Below, in pieces: positions 45,095-57,512 of a stretch of 64,000 nucleotides of DNA (positions are counted from its first letter, which is position 1; each line of letters starts with the position of its first letter). Under the pieces are notes generated by a model. The model was not told the origin of the DNA, did no database searches, and worked only from the letters and a program-made list of their open reading frames with translations. The translations under genes were made by a program, and so were the position numbers. Source of the DNA: Bos javanicus (lineage: Eukaryota; Chordata; Mammalia; Artiodactyla; Bovidae); contig NC_083871.1 in NCBI RefSeq assembly GCF_032452875.1, forward strand, positions 3,881,692 through 3,945,691. The letters are read 5' to 3'.

Positions 45095-45949
45095 AAGAAC
45101 CATGATATAATTGTATAACACATCTGAAAATGTTCTGTTAACTGAATAATATCAATACATTTATATTATTTTATGATTTCACTGAATGTCTCTAGTTTTA
45201 GGTATTTCCTCCCACAGAATGGCAAGAACCTTATTACTATCCAAATAAGTAATCTTATTACTCTTGAGCTGTTTTTATTGTAATTAAGAAAAAAAGGTAT
45301 ATGCAAAACATATGGAAATATGAGCACTATGAGTTACATGATGAAAAGTGACACTAAGAGAGGACCCATGAGGAGTGGGATCTAGCTCAAACTCCTGACA
45401 TATCAGGGTGACACCACTTACTGCTCCTCACCGCAAGAGGTTGGACTGGGAACACAGATCCCAAGCCTGAAGGTCACAGACATTTTCAGCAATTTGCTTT
45501 TGAGACTCTACTCTCAGCTTCAGTTTCTGGACTAAGAGTGAAGGAATGAAGAAGAAATGTCAGCATGTTTTCTGCTATGGCTAGTTTTGTGATGCCTAAG
45601 CTCACTTATTTACATCATAATTTAATATGAATAAATGTACTCCCTGGACTTTATTAGAGATAGTAACTCCAAATCCCAATGTTTTATGGACCTATGACTT
45701 TAACAAGTCATATACAAAGTAAGTTTTCCCTTTTGAAGCCCGGCTAATGGGTAAACTCATGACCCTACTGATGCTGGTCTTGTGATGTGGGCTGTTCCTC
45801 CCAGGCACCTGGAGCTACTTGATCCCACGCTGTCTCTGGAGATGGGGAGAGTGAGAGCAGTAGACACACTATTCCCCTAGCACACACTTCCTAAGATTTT
45901 CATTTACTTACATGAAAGTCACAAAAACCGTCTCAGGAAGTATTACTTC
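45095..45949. other. Unique DNA, nothing recognised
   Basis: No repeat or coding signal recognised. Confidence 0.5.
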
Positions 45950-46362
45950 AGTTCAGTTCAGTCACTCAGTCGTGTCCGACTCTTTGTGGCCCCATGAATC
46001 GCAGCACGCCAGGCCTCCCTGTCCATCACCATCTCCCGGAGTTCACTCAAACTCACGTCCATCGAGTCAGTGATGCCATCTAGCCATCTCATCTTCTGCC
46101 GTCCCCTTCTCCTCCTGCCCCCAGTCCCTCCAATGAGTCAACTCTTTGCATGAAGAGGCCAAAGTATTGGAGTTTCAGCTTTAGCATCATTCCTTCCAAA
46201 GAAATCGCAGGGCTGATTTCATTCAGAAAGGCCTGGTTGGATCTCCTTGCAGCCCAAGGGACTCTCAAGGGTCTTTTCCAATGCCATAGTTCAAAAGCAT
46301 CAATTCTTCGGCGCTTAGCTTTCTTCACAGTCCAACTCTCACATTCATACATGACCACTGGA
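45950..46362 (-). mobile_element. BovB LINE 3' fragment, low divergence
   Basis: Reversed BovB 3' end with a (TTCAG)n tail and a small deletion near 46128. It is joined on the right to a MIR. Confidence 0.92.
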
Positions 46363-46560
46363 AATGAGCATCTATTTCTCAGGCCAATGTTAAATACAAT
46401 TATTTAGCACTTTATATGTATTTTCTCTAATTTTCATGGCATTTCTTAAATGAACAATCTGTTTAAGGACAGTAAACTGAGACTCATGGAAGTTAGTTAA
46501 TACAGGTATAACATTTACCTAGCAAGAAAGGGCGAGAGCTGCGGTGCCTGAGCCTTGAAT
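46363..46560 (+). mobile_element. MIR SINE
   Basis: 'agcactttatatgtattttc', 'ggacagtaaactgagactca' and 'tacctagcaagaaagg' follow MIR in sense. Confidence 0.75.
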
Positions 46561-47200
46561 GGCAGAGGGAATGTTTCCAAGTGGCAGTTAGCCAAGGAGA
46601 GTTTTCTCTGAAGATAATGAAGCTTAAGCTGCATCTCCCCTCACCTTCACACCACTACTCCAGTGCCCCAGGATGCACCTTAGCACTCAATGTGATTCCA
46701 TGGTCATGTGTCTTGGTAAAAATGTGGATAGAAGGCTTTCTTTCTCACAGTGTGCCCACCTGCCTCCAAACTTTATAAGCTTTAGACTTCACAGATCATT
46801 GATGTGCTTGTTCCCCCCAGGGCTCCAGATCAGTCCCAGGAACACAGGCACACACACAGGTGTACACGTGTGCATACACACATATACACAGACACTCATG
46901 TGTGCATGCACACATGGTAAGCCTGGCCAAAGGCTCTGAGCATCTAGCTCACTTGTAATGCAGTTCTACTCTCCCATTATTACACTCAAAGAACTTCTTA
47001 TTCAGTCAGTGATCTCCAATGAAGCGATATACATGGGAAGAGGGTATGCAACCATACTAGCATATTCAAAACAGGTTTCTGGATATTCATATTATTTATA
47101 GATTGTACTCTTCTGTGGATTATTATTGTTTAAAAATTCACTATTTTTACATCATCATGTAATTTAGCAAGAATGGGTAAGGAATATAACTTAATACTAT
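46561..47200. other. Unique DNA with CA-rich run
   Basis: A degenerate CA/TG-rich run is at 46847-46917. Two short + strand frames (65 and 88 codons) overlap it and show no domain. Confidence 0.5.
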
Positions 47201-47570
47201 ATTTCTTGGTGGGTTAAGCAACACAACTTTATTATATGATTCTGTAGGTCAGATGTCCAGTGTGGGTCTTGAATGGCTAAATAACATGTTGGTGGGGCTG
47301 CATTTTTTCCTGGGAGTTGGAGGGCAGTATCTGTTTTTTCCTTTTCACTTCTAGAGGCTGGTCATCTTGTGATTCCCTCCTCTGGCAAGTCAAGTCCTTC
47401 TCATACTTCCAATCTTTTCTTCTTCTATTTACTCATGTCATTAGACTGGGCCCAGCCAAGTAATTCACAATAACCTCTTCACCTCAAGGTCCATGTCTGC
47501 AAAGGTCCATTTGCCATATACAGTAGCATATCTACACATAATAGGGATTAGAGTCTAGACATCTTTGGCA
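47201..47570. mobile_element. Ancient mammalian repeat, tentative
   Basis: 'caacacaactttattatatg', 'tctagaggctggtcatcttg' and 'acctcaaggtccatgtctgc' resemble an old repeat that also appears at 63220-63400. Family name not assigned. Confidence 0.4.
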
Positions 47571-48845
47571 AGGGGACTTGAGTACTTTTTTTTTTAGCAA
47601 AAATATTTCTTTTAAATACTATAACTGTTCAAAATCATTTAATATAATTTAAAAGAATATTCATTAAAATTAATGTTCTTTTTAACTACTATGGCAGCTC
47701 TGTTCCAGGCACAGAATTTTTAGTTTTAGCTTTAAATATTTGGTAAGTTAAATCAGTCTTTTACATGGGTTAAGTTAATGAATGACTTTTAAGTGTGATC
47801 ACCAGTTATTACAATTACAATCTCACAACCTACATGTGTGGTACTGAAAAGAGACATCTACTCTAATATAAACCCCTATAATCAAACAAGAGGATGGAAG
47901 GCAGAGGGGCTTCTCAGATTAATAATTACCCTCCTGCCCTAAAGAACAATCACAAGAAACCTTACATTTTGTCTGGTAGAACCAAATTATCTCAGTCTGA
48001 GACACCCTGAATATTCCCTCCACCATGGAATAGGTGACTATAGTTGACTTTTATCTCTCCTTAATATGTAGTTTCCATGTGGGAGAGGGGCCATGGAGGG
48101 AATTCCTAATGCACTGAATATAAATCTGCATCAGTTTTTCTTGAGTATTTTTCAGTTGCAGATCCCACAGTCCCCTGCACATCTGACTCTTGCTCTATGA
48201 ATCCCACTGCTATGCAGAGAGAGTATTACAAGGAAGATATTAAGCCACCCTGGCTGATCCTGACAGTGTAGGATGACAAATAGAAACTAGAGTTGAAAAA
48301 CCCATCTGTTTTCTTTACATGACATCCTGCACAATATTTGTAATGGGATTAACATTATTCCTTCCAGTCCGAGTCAGGAGCGTCCTTGCTTATCTGCAAA
48401 GGTACTCCATTTAATTTGTTTTTCCTGTGATGGATGCATTATTGGATTTAAAGCCATCTTGGGGAATCAGATGTACATGCCCAGGGTAAAAGAGCAGCTT
48501 TAAGAATTATAAGTACAATGTTGCAGAAGTCATATATTTGCTGGAGTCACTTGGATAAGAGAGAAAAAGCAACTGATATAAAACTAAATGGCCCTTTTAA
48601 CAGAATTATGGTGATATGACCTATTTCTTTTATGTACCCTAAAGAATGAGAGCTTAACCCTTAAATTCAGATGGGCTATGGTGAAACAATACGTTTTCTC
48701 CCCAAAAGAAAATTAAGTGATCCTTTGTACCCTAACAACATTCTCTGTTCTTCAGATCCCTGTTTCAATTTTCAATTAATCTAGAATTTCAACTCTTTTC
48801 ATATTGCTAAGAAACAGTGATATAACACAATACAAAACAATAAAA
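47571..48845. other. Unique DNA, nothing recognised
   Basis: About 1.3 kb without recognised repeats or frames above 60 codons. Confidence 0.5.
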
Positions 48846-49255
48846 ATTCAACTGAGTATGTTTTAAAGGTTTAATTGACTTTATTCAATGCTTAATGATT
48901 GGGCAGTATCCCATCTAGCAGAGAAAGGAGCTATACAAAATGAAATACATTTATAAATTGCAGGGGTTAAGGAATAAGTGAATTATACCAGCAGAAAGCA
49001 GATTAGGTATGGTAAGGTTGCTTCCCTTAGTGGACGGCAGGTGTCTACCATGCAGTTACCTCACTAGTAGTGGTGATCAAGTGATTCCTGATTGACTGAT
49101 TTAGGATTCCATTTCTGGGACAGCTGAAATTATAATTAAGTCTCCATTTGGTGATGTGGGGCTTAGAATCAGAGATTTCCTTTGGGGACCATTGTCTCGT
49201 TTTTAACAGTCCTCCTATACTCTTTTGATCAGACAGCCTTACTGAGAGATGTGGT
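48846..49255. mobile_element. LTR-like segment, copy A
   Basis: Shares an ordered series of phrases with 59790-60225: 'ctttattcaatg', 'cagtatcccatctagcagag', 'tacaaaatga', 'gcaggtgtct' and 'tctccatttggtgatgtggg'. The pair reads like two diverged copies of one ERVL-type LTR. The family is not named with confidence. Confidence 0.5.
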
Positions 49256-49278
49256 CACATTTAACCATTAGTGCTACT

Positions 49279-49345
49279 TGTGCTGCAGTCCATGGGGTTG
49301 CAAAGAGTCAGACACGACTGAGCGAATGAACTGAACTGAACTGAA
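49279..49345 (+). mobile_element. 67-bp BovB/SINE 3'-end insertion
   Basis: Only the last bases of the shared 3' end plus a (GAACT)n tail, flanked by tgctact at 49272-49278 and 49346-49352. An extreme 5' truncation. Confidence 0.85.
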
Positions 49346-49352
49346 TGCTACT

Positions 49353-50001
49353 CCTGGCTACTGCTCTGAAGTTTAGCAGCTTTTTCTAAATCTTTCTGTG
49401 GTAGTCACAGGCCACATTTTCTTTTTTCTTTTTTGAATCTCTTTGTGGTATTTACGGGTCAAAATGTCAAGCTCACATTCTAAGTTGGTCTTTCTTCCTG
49501 TTCCTTTTCCAACACTTTAGTCTGAAGGAGATCATTTGCTTGGTGGTGAGCAGCTGTGAACAGACATTTAAAGTTTTTGAGAGAATATGGTATACCAGGG
49601 AGGCTATTCTGATTATTAAAAACAGGGTGATTTCCCATATCTGGAGTGCACTTTGGGGCCATGGACCCAGGACACAAATCAATCAAAATCAAATGTCAAA
49701 GATTTATTTGAAGGAATCACTTTCTTAAGTCAAGTGGCTTGTTAAGTGATGTTATACAGCTTACTCTGAACTTTCCCTGAATTTCCAAGCCATGTGTAAA
49801 AGGTAGTATTGGCTGCAGCACAGATACTTCCCTCCTCAGCTATAAGATGATCAATGGCTTTCCTGTTAACAAAAATAACTCCAGCCAGAGAGTGTGAGAA
49901 TTTTTGCTGGGCAGTTATTGATTCAGCAATAGATTCTGAAATATCTTCATGAGTTAATCAGAGACTGATTTCTGGTCATAGCTGCATTGGCACTCACTAC
50001 T
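49353..50001. other. Unassigned DNA, perhaps old proviral interior
   Basis: No frame above 70 codons. It lies between the two LTR-like segments. Nothing is directly recognised. Confidence 0.35.
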
Positions 50002-50013
50002 AGCCAGTGCAGT

Positions 50014-50215
50014 GAAAGAAAGTGAAGTCACTCAGTTGTGTCCGACTCTTTGCGACCCCATGGACTGTAGCCTACCACACTCCTCTGTCCACAGGAATAT
50101 TCCAGGCAAGAGTACTGGAGTGGGTTGCCATTTCCTTCTCCAGAGGATCTTCCTGATCCAGGGATCGAACCCAGGTCTCCTGCATTTAGGCAGACACTAC
50201 CGTCTGAGCCACCAG
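50014..50215 (-). mobile_element. Bov-tA SINE, young
   Basis: Reversed, little-diverged Bov-tA with a perfect 12-bp duplication, agccagtgcagt at 50002-50013 and 50216-50227. Confidence 0.95.
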
Positions 50216-50227
50216 AGCCAGTGCAGT

Positions 50228-50766
50228 AGGGATCTGTCAAAGGGAACTAATTTTGAGTCATGAATGCCTCCCAGTACTTCCCATTTGAGTCTGTGTTGAG
50301 GCTCAAGTCTAGATAGGTGACAGGCATGGAGACCAGTAAAATCTAAGGATCTATAGACCACACAGGTGTTTTATTCTGTTTTTGCCTTGTCTTGTGTCCC
50401 TAACTTTTCTCAGAAGCTGGGCAAAATGTTCCTCAGGTTTGAGGTTGTTAACCAGAGGCAGATAAAAGGATCTCCTGCATTAGGGAGTCTAACACAATAG
50501 AAAGGTGACTGGGTTTATTCTAGAAACAAATGAAGTATTGGACATCAGGGAGAATATTGTGAGTAGCAGACTTTGAATCACCAACACTGTGACAAGTATA
50601 ACAGTTGTTTAGAGGCTGGATCACCCCTCTTTGCAGTGCTCTGAGATATGTGAACAGTGGCACTATCTTTCTGTGTCAGAAAAAGGAAAAACTGAACAAA
50701 AGAATCCTGAAGATCTTCATGGTGTAAAAACGTTGGAACAGAATGCTCAGGAAGGGAGAGAGGGGA
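50228..50766. other. Unassigned DNA, perhaps old proviral interior
   Basis: No repeat named and no frame of note. Confidence 0.35.
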
Positions 50767-50885
50767 AGTTTCTTGGTAGTATAGTGGTTAGGACCTGCCA
50801 CTTTTAGTGTGACCCAGGTTCAATTCCTGCTTAGGGAAATAAGATGGTTTTGAAAGTCACTTGGCACAGCCAAAACTAAGATCAT
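50767..50885 (+). mobile_element. CHR-type SINE, split by BovB
   Basis: tRNA-like head with an A-box-like 'tagtatagtggttagga' and a B-box-like 'ggttcaattcctgc', then the CHR body 'ggcacagccaaaa'. The tail continues after the BovB at 51540-51570. It resembles a tRNA gene but lacks a proper acceptor stem and 3' end. Confidence 0.8.
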
Positions 50886-51539
50886 TGTATCCAGCCCCAT
50901 CACTTTATGGCAAATAGATGGGGAAACAACAGAAACAGTAACAAACTTTACTTTTGGGGCTCCAAAATTACTGTAGATGGTGACTACAGCCATGGAATTG
51001 AAAGATATTTGCTCCTTGGAAATAAAGCTATGGCCAAGCTAGACAGCATATTAAAAAGCAGAGACATTACTTTGCCAACAAAGGTCCTTTTAGTCAAAGT
51101 GATAGTTTTTTCCAGTAATCATGTATGGATATGAGAATTGGACTAAAAAGAGAGCTGAATATTGAAGAATTGATGCTTTTGAACTGTGGTGTTGGAGAAG
51201 ACTCTTGAGAGTTGCTGGGACTGAAGGGGATCCAACCAGTCCATCCTAAAGGAAATCAGTCCTGAATGTTCATTGGAAGGATTGATGCTAAAGCTGAATT
51301 CCAATACTTTGGCCACCTGATGCAAAAAGCTGACTCCTTGGAAAAAGCCTGATACTGGGAAAGATTGAAGGCAGGAGGAAAAGGGGATGACAGAGGATAA
51401 GACGGTTGGATGGTAACACCAACTCGATGGACATGAGTTTGAGTAAGCTCCAGGAGTTGGTGATGGACAGGGAAGTTGGGCGTGCTGCAGTCCATGGGGT
51501 CACCAAGAATTAGACACAACTGAGCGACTGAACTGAACT
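50886..51539 (+). mobile_element. BovB LINE inserted in CHR SINE
   Basis: 654-bp BovB 3' part, + strand, with a perfect 13-bp duplication, ggcacagccaaaa at 50873-50885 and 51540-51552. The polyprotein remnant is broken by several shifts. Confidence 0.95.
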
Positions 51540-51570
51540 GGCACAGCCAAAAATAAGAAAGGAGGAATGA

Positions 51571-52032
51571 AAAGAAACACAGGAAACACTCTTCAGTCTC
51601 CTGTGCTGATGTCTTTGAGGGAAGCTGATGTCTTGTACCTCAGTGACAACCATTTCTCTTCCTAGTCACTTTGATTTTGAGGTCTCTGACTGTGTGAAGT
51701 TCCTAGAGTTTGGCAAAGCTCTTTTTAACTGGGAGATGTAATCTCAAGCTTCAAGTCCCTGAAGGTTGACTACCATCTGGGCAGTGAGGAGAATCAGGTA
51801 TAATCCCTTTCAAAGCATTCAAGGGCAATCTTTTTTCTTAGTGCTTACAAAACAGAAGGGCAGGAAAAAGTTGGAAATGTTACTTTGGAGAGTCATAGCG
51901 AGATATTTGTAGAAAATAAAACTGATTCAAGATTCAGATTGCACATTATAACAAAACCTCAAAGACAATTAGCAAAGTTAGAATGTAATCTTTACAAAGA
52001 TGCAAATGTAATTTTATCTCTATAATCATATT
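51571..52032. other. Unassigned DNA
   Basis: No repeat or coding signal recognised. Confidence 0.4.
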
Positions 52033-53205
52033 CTTTTTTTAATGTTTATTTTATTTTATTTTTAAAATTTACAATATTGTATTGGTTTTGCCATATATCA
52101 AAATGAATCCACCACAGGTATACATATGTTCCCCATCCTGAACCCTCCTCCCTCCCCCTACCATTCTTCTGGGTCATCCAAGTGCAGCAGCCCCAAGCAT
52201 CCAGTATTGTGCATCGAACCTGGACTGGCGACTTGTTTCATATATGGTATTATACATGTTTCAATGTCATTCTCCCAAATCATCCCACCCTCTCCCTCTC
52301 CCACAGAGTCCAAAAGACTGCTCTATACATGAGTGTCTCTTTTGCTGTCTCGTATACAGGGTTATTGTTACCATCTTTCTAAATTCCATATATATGTGTT
52401 AGTATACTGTATTGGTGTTTTTTCTTTCTGGCTTACTTCACTCTGTATAATAACTCCAGTTTCATCCACCTCATTAGAACTGATTCAAATGTATTCTTTT
52501 TAATGGCTGAGTAATACTCCATTGTGTATATGTACCACAGCTTTCTTATCCATTCATCTGCTGATGGACATCTAGGTTGCTTCCATATCCTGGCTATTAT
52601 AAACAGTGCTGTGATGAACATTGGGGTACATGTGTCTCTTTCAATTCTGGTTTCCTTGGTGTGTATGCCCAGCAGTGGGATTGCTGGATCATAAGGCAGT
52701 TCTATTTCCAGTTTTTTAAGGAATCTCCAGACTATTCTCCTTAGTGGCTGTACTAGTTTGCATTCCCACCAACAGTGTAAGAGGCTTCCCTTTTCTCCAC
52801 ACCCTTTCCAGCATTGTAGACTTTTGGATCGCAGCCATTCTGACTAGCGTGAAATGGTACCTCATAGTGGTTTTGATTTGCATTTCTCTGATAATGAGTG
52901 TTATTGAGCATCTTTTCATGTATTTGTTAGCCATCTGTATGTCTTCTTTGGAGAAATGTCTATTTAGTTCTTTGGACCATATTTTGATTGGGTGATTTAT
53001 TTTTCTGGAGTTGAGCTGTAGGAGTTGCTTGTATATTTTTGAGATTAGTTGTTTGTCAGTTGCTTCATTTGCTATTATTTTCTCCCATTCTGAAGGCTGT
53101 CTTTTCACCTTGCTTATAGTTTCCTTTGTTGTGCAGAAGCTTTTAATTTAATTAGGTCCCAATTTGTTTATTTTTGCTTTTATTTCCAATATTCTGGGAG
53201 GTGTC
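52033..53205 (-). mobile_element. L1 LINE, 1.17 kb, 5'-truncated
   Basis: Reversed ruminant L1: T-rich tail, 3' UTR, and the ORF2 C-terminal region up to the block matching about 20000 in the full copy. The minus-strand frame 53108-52716 (130 codons, KRQPSEWEKIIANEATDKQL start) aligns with that ORF2p, then shifts. The same family as 13891-21164, but truncated. Confidence 0.95.
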
Positions 53206-54527
53206 ATCTTCATTTTTTACCAAAGACAATCCTAGTACTAGTTTTTTACATTAAACATGGCTTGATTATTTCCAGAAGTACAGTAAGAACAGTATTTATT
53301 AAACTTATAAGCTCTTTTTCAGACTGCCTTGCCTCAACTTTTTAAAAAAGAAATCTCAAAATGATCTCTCAAAAACTTCTGAAGCCCAGATGTCAAACCA
53401 AGATTTTGCCTGCAATAAGATAATATTTTGGGGAAATTTCTGTTTTCTTGAGGGCCCCAACATATGCTGAGGTCCTTGGATCTGCCAAGTAGTGACCTTT
53501 TTTACTGATCTGGTAAGACTCTCAGGAGTCATAAACAAGGTATCAGCCAACTTTTCCTAGGACTTTCAGGTTCCGTAAATTCACCTTAATGCCTTACAGT
53601 GGTCTGGGCATATCCAAGTCTATGTACCTTTCTCTCTAATATGACATTCCAGCCAAAGCTTTGATAAGGTAAACATTGTTTCCAGTTGAGTCCAATTACA
53701 AGGTGAGCATATTCTTATTGAACTTATGAAAATATCTAACTACATCACCATGAAAAAGATAATTAAAAGTTTCTAAATTCTGTGTGGATTATGTAGAGAG
53801 AAAAAATTAATTTTCACCTATGTTTATGAAGGTATATTTTTTAAGTTATAAGATTTCCTTAAATGTGGAAACATAATAATTAAACAATGACCCAAAGTCA
53901 CAAAAATTATAATCATATTCCTCTGTTTATTCAGCTCAATGTGATTAATATTTGTTTTATCTGATATCAGTTTTTCTATGAATTCTGTAAATTCTTACCA
54001 CAGTTCAGTTTTTATGATCTTAAAGTTATCAGAAATCTGTACTTGTCAAAGTTCTTTTCATGAATCTCCTTAAAGAAAAATGACTTTTGTGGGAACAGTT
54101 TTGGGAAAGTATTAGAGTAAAATAACCTTTTATAAATGACAAAGTCTTAAAAATAGTCATGGTTAGGGAAATTCATAATGAATTTTATAAGAAAATTTAG
54201 TTATTCCTGTTATATATAAAATTTAAAAAACTAGAATTATTACTGAAAACATTGTAACAGGAAATACAATATTTCTTGGAATTTCATGCAATTTATGGAA
54301 CATTTATATTAACAACACTTGTTTCTGGAAACATAGCATAATTATGATTTCTTATTTAATAGTGCTTCCCAAGTAATTGATATCAACATAATTATTTTAG
54401 CATTTCTGCTTTTATAAGGAGTTAAAACAAATCTTTTGCTACATTCTGGGCACCTCTGAAAATTTTCAATGTTAGTTCAAGGTGAAAAACTTTATTTCAA
54501 ATATTATTTTTGAGAAGCTTTTAAAAA
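53206..54527. other. Unassigned DNA, perhaps old proviral interior
   Basis: 1.3 kb of AT-rich sequence. Some phrases (aagctctttttcagactgcc, caaaatgatctctcaaaaac) seem to belong to an old dispersed repeat, but I cannot name it. Confidence 0.35.
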
Positions 54528-54613
54528 TATATATATTTAGTGATACTGAGCATCTTTTTACAAGCCTGTTGGCCATCTTTGTGTCTGTGTGTGTTTGCAT
54601 ATATATATATATG
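54528..54613 (-). mobile_element. Small L1 fragment and TA run
   Basis: 'tagtgatactgagcatcttt' and 'tgttggccatctttgtgtct' are reversed L1. A short TA repeat (54600-54612) abuts the BovB. Confidence 0.7.
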
Positions 54614-54616
54614 TAG

Positions 54617-55680
54617 ATCACAACAAACTACACAAAAGAAGAAAAATTCCTTAAGAGACGGGAATGCCAGATCACCTTACCTGCCTCCTGAGGAACCTGT
54701 ATGCAGGTCAAGAAGCAACAGTTAGAATCAGACAGAGAACAGACTGGTTCCAAATTGGGAAAGGAGTACGTCAAGCTTATATATTGTCACCCGGCTTATT
54801 TAACTTATTTGCAGAGTACATCATGAGAAACACTGGGCTGGATGAAGCACAAACTGGAATTAAGATTGCCAGGAGAAATATCAATAACCTCAGATATGCA
54901 GATGACACCACCTTTATGGCAGAAAGTGAGTAAGAGCTAAAGAGCCTCTTGATGAAAGTAAAAGAGGAGAGAGAAAAAGCTGCCTTAAAACTCAACATTA
55001 AAAAAACTAAGATCATCACATCCAGTCCCATAACTTCATGGCAAATAGATGGGAAAACAATGGAAACAGTGACTGACTTTATCTTTTTTTTTTTTTTGGC
55101 TCCAGTATCACTGCAGATGGTGACTGCAGCCATGAAGTTAAAAGACGCTTACTCCTTGGAAGAAAAGTTATGACTAACCTAGACAGCATATTAAAAAGCA
55201 GAGACATTACTTTGCCAACAAAGGTCCATCTAATCAAGGCTATGGTTTTTCCAGTGGTCATGTATGGATGTGAGAGTTGGACTGTGAAGAAGGCTGAGTG
55301 CTGAAGAATTGATGCTTTTGAACTGTGGTGTTGGAGAAGATTCTTGAGAGTCCCTTGGACTGCAAGGAGATCCAAACAGTCCTTCCTCAAGGAAGTCAGT
55401 CCAGACTATTCATTGGAAGGACTGATGCTGAAGCTGAATCACCAAACTTTGGCCACCTGATGCAAAGAGGTGACTCCTTGGAAAAGACCTGATGCTGAGA
55501 AAGATTGAGGGCAGGAGGAGAAGGGGACAACGGAGGATGAGATGGTTGGATGGCATCACCAATTCAATGGACATGAGTCTGAGCAAGCTCCAGGAGTTGG
55601 TGATGAACAGGGAGGCCTGGAGTGCTGCAGTGCATGGGGTAACAAAGTGTCAGACACGACTGAGCGACTGAGCTGAACTG
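54617..55680 (+). mobile_element. BovB LINE, 1.06 kb
   Basis: + strand BovB starting at the 'gatcacaacaaact' block of RT motif A and ending 'gactgagctgaactgg'. A T run (55085-55097) has expanded inside it. Confidence 0.93.
54664..54933 (+). pseudogene. BovB reverse transcriptase fragment with intact YADD box
   Basis: 89 codons: PDHLTCLLRNLYAGQEATVR, LSPGLFNLFAEYIMRN and RYADDTTFMAESE, ending at a TAA just after the box. The catalytic YADD is unchanged, but the rest of the polyprotein is missing or shifted (next piece 54949-55173). Confidence 0.85.
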
Positions 55681-55684
55681 GTAT

Positions 55685-55830
55685 TCTGCTGTTCAGCCAT
55701 AACAACAACAAAAGAAAACCAAACTTGCCATTTGCTACCGTGTGAATGCACCTAAGTGGTAAATGAAAGGTTAGTTCCATAAATAATGTATGATTCACTC
55801 ATATGTGAAGTGTAAAGAAGGAAAACAAAC
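55685..55830 (+). mobile_element. Old L1 3' fragment
   Basis: 'gttcagccataacaacaaca', 'ttgccatttgctaccgtgtg' and 'gtatgattcactcatatgtg' fit the end of L1 ORF2 and the 3' UTR. It probably pairs with the L1 piece left of the BovB only if that is re-oriented; the relation is unclear. Confidence 0.5.
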
Positions 55831-55855
55831 AAAACAAAGCAAGTAGATACAGAGA

Positions 55856-56035
55856 ACAGCTTGCCACTGCAGTGGATGCAAGAGGCATGTTCTGGTCCCT
55901 GGATCAGGAGGAACCTCTGGAGGAGGAAATGGCAACACACTCCAGTATTCCTGCCTGGAAATATTCCATGGTCAGAGGAACCTGACAGGGTATGGTCCAT
56001 GAGGTCACAAAGAGTTGAACATGACTAAGTACCCA
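55856..56035 (+). mobile_element. Bov-tA SINE, diverged
   Basis: + strand body and 3' end ('ctctggaggaggaaatggca', 'gaggtcacaaagagttgaac'). The head is poorly preserved. Confidence 0.82.
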
Positions 56036-56477
56036 TGTGTACAAGAATACTCATAAAACATTCAGGAAACATTAAAAAAAAGTCAGCCATCAGTTCAAGC
56101 TATTTTTCTTACTGACAAATGTCATAACACAAAGAGCCTGAACTTATTTATAAACCCAGGTAGGATAAAACTTGTATGTCTCCATTACATTCAGTGATTA
56201 CTATAAAGGCATATATTTTTTAATTACACTAAATTTAAACTAGATTTTTTTTTACCAAGCATCCTTGATCATATGAACTTGGAAAACATTGGGTTTACTT
56301 TCAGTATTTATGAGTATAGAGATATTTAATTTGATAATGATTATTTTTCTTTAGATCATAAGTAGAGCTCTTATACAAGTTAATTTTTGCAATACCATCT
56401 GGAGGTTAAACAATCGCATTTACAACATGCATATATAGCCATATATAAACTTGCAGACAATTGCAAACAAAGACCAA
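56036..56477. other. Unassigned AT-rich DNA
   Basis: No repeat or coding signal recognised. Confidence 0.45.
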
Positions 56478-56568
56478 TATGTACCTGTGGCGGATTCATT
56501 TTGATATTTGGCAAAACTAATACAATTATGTAAAGTTTAAAAATAAAATAAAATTAAAAAAAAATTTA
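56478..56568 (+). mobile_element. L1 3'-end fragment, about 90 bp
   Basis: 'tacctgtggcggattcattt', 'tttggcaaaactaatacaat' and an A-rich tail with AATAAA match the last 90 bp of the L1 at 13891-21164. Confidence 0.92.
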
Positions 56569-57512
56569 GCCATGAAATGTGTATACTAATGTGAAATTCA
56601 TTAGCTCCTGAACATTTAAAACTAAGCATGCTTCTGACTAATGAAATAAATTAAGGTTGTCTGCTCAGGTGGCCAAAGTTTTTTATTAATATTTGTATAG
56701 AAGACAATTATGATTTTTCATTTATCTGTTTCAAATATAATCCCTCTCTTTTTTCCTTCTGAAAGAGTTACCTCTCTGAAGTTTACATGTCAAGGAATGA
56801 CTTAGACAAGGCCTTCTTGGTGAAGACTAGGCAGAATATTAACATCTCAAAGGCACAGAGAAAGAATGCTATCTCTCCTAAGAAGGAGTTTGTTTCATAA
56901 GGCCATAATTTTATAATACATACAAGCCTTTTGAGATAAATAGATGGGGTTTGGTAAAAAAATATAGATGGGCTTTGAATTGTTTCTGTAGCCACAACTG
57001 TGGTCCTAGAAAGACTTGATGTGAAAGACAAGGGCAGCTCTTCTTAATTCCTCAGAAAATTGGGTTACAGCCTAAATAACTTCAGAAGGACTACTCATTC
57101 CTCCGACTATATAATCTTAAATTTGCTCCTGTATATAAGGGAGAAGATCGTCAAGTAGGATGGAAGTCACCAGATTCCAATATTCTAGATTGGAGCTTTG
57201 TCTTGGGTACACCCCAGCCCCCTACCTGTTGCCCCAGGCACATTAACACAGGGGAGGAGGCCTGAATAAGTTCCTATCAGACTCTGAATATCAGCTTCTG
57301 ACTTTGTCAAGTTTTGTCCATAAAGCTACTTTTAAAAATATTTTCAAATATCTTGTCAGATTTCAGATGAAAGAATACCTAATAAATATTCATGACAGTA
57401 TTGAACTGGGTGTGAGAGGAGTCCCCAAAGAGTGTGCAAATCATACAGCCCTCCCAAGATCCAGAGCCACTCCCAAAGAGAGCCAAAAGAAAGGAAGATT
57501 TAGGCACCCATT
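56569..57512. other. Unassigned DNA
   Basis: No frame above 82 codons. Perhaps old proviral interior, but nothing is directly recognised. Confidence 0.4.

Noticed and set aside
50767..50840. tRNA gene candidate with A- and B-box-like sequences
   Set aside because: It is the head of a CHR SINE: no consistent acceptor or anticodon stem, and it runs into the CHR body.
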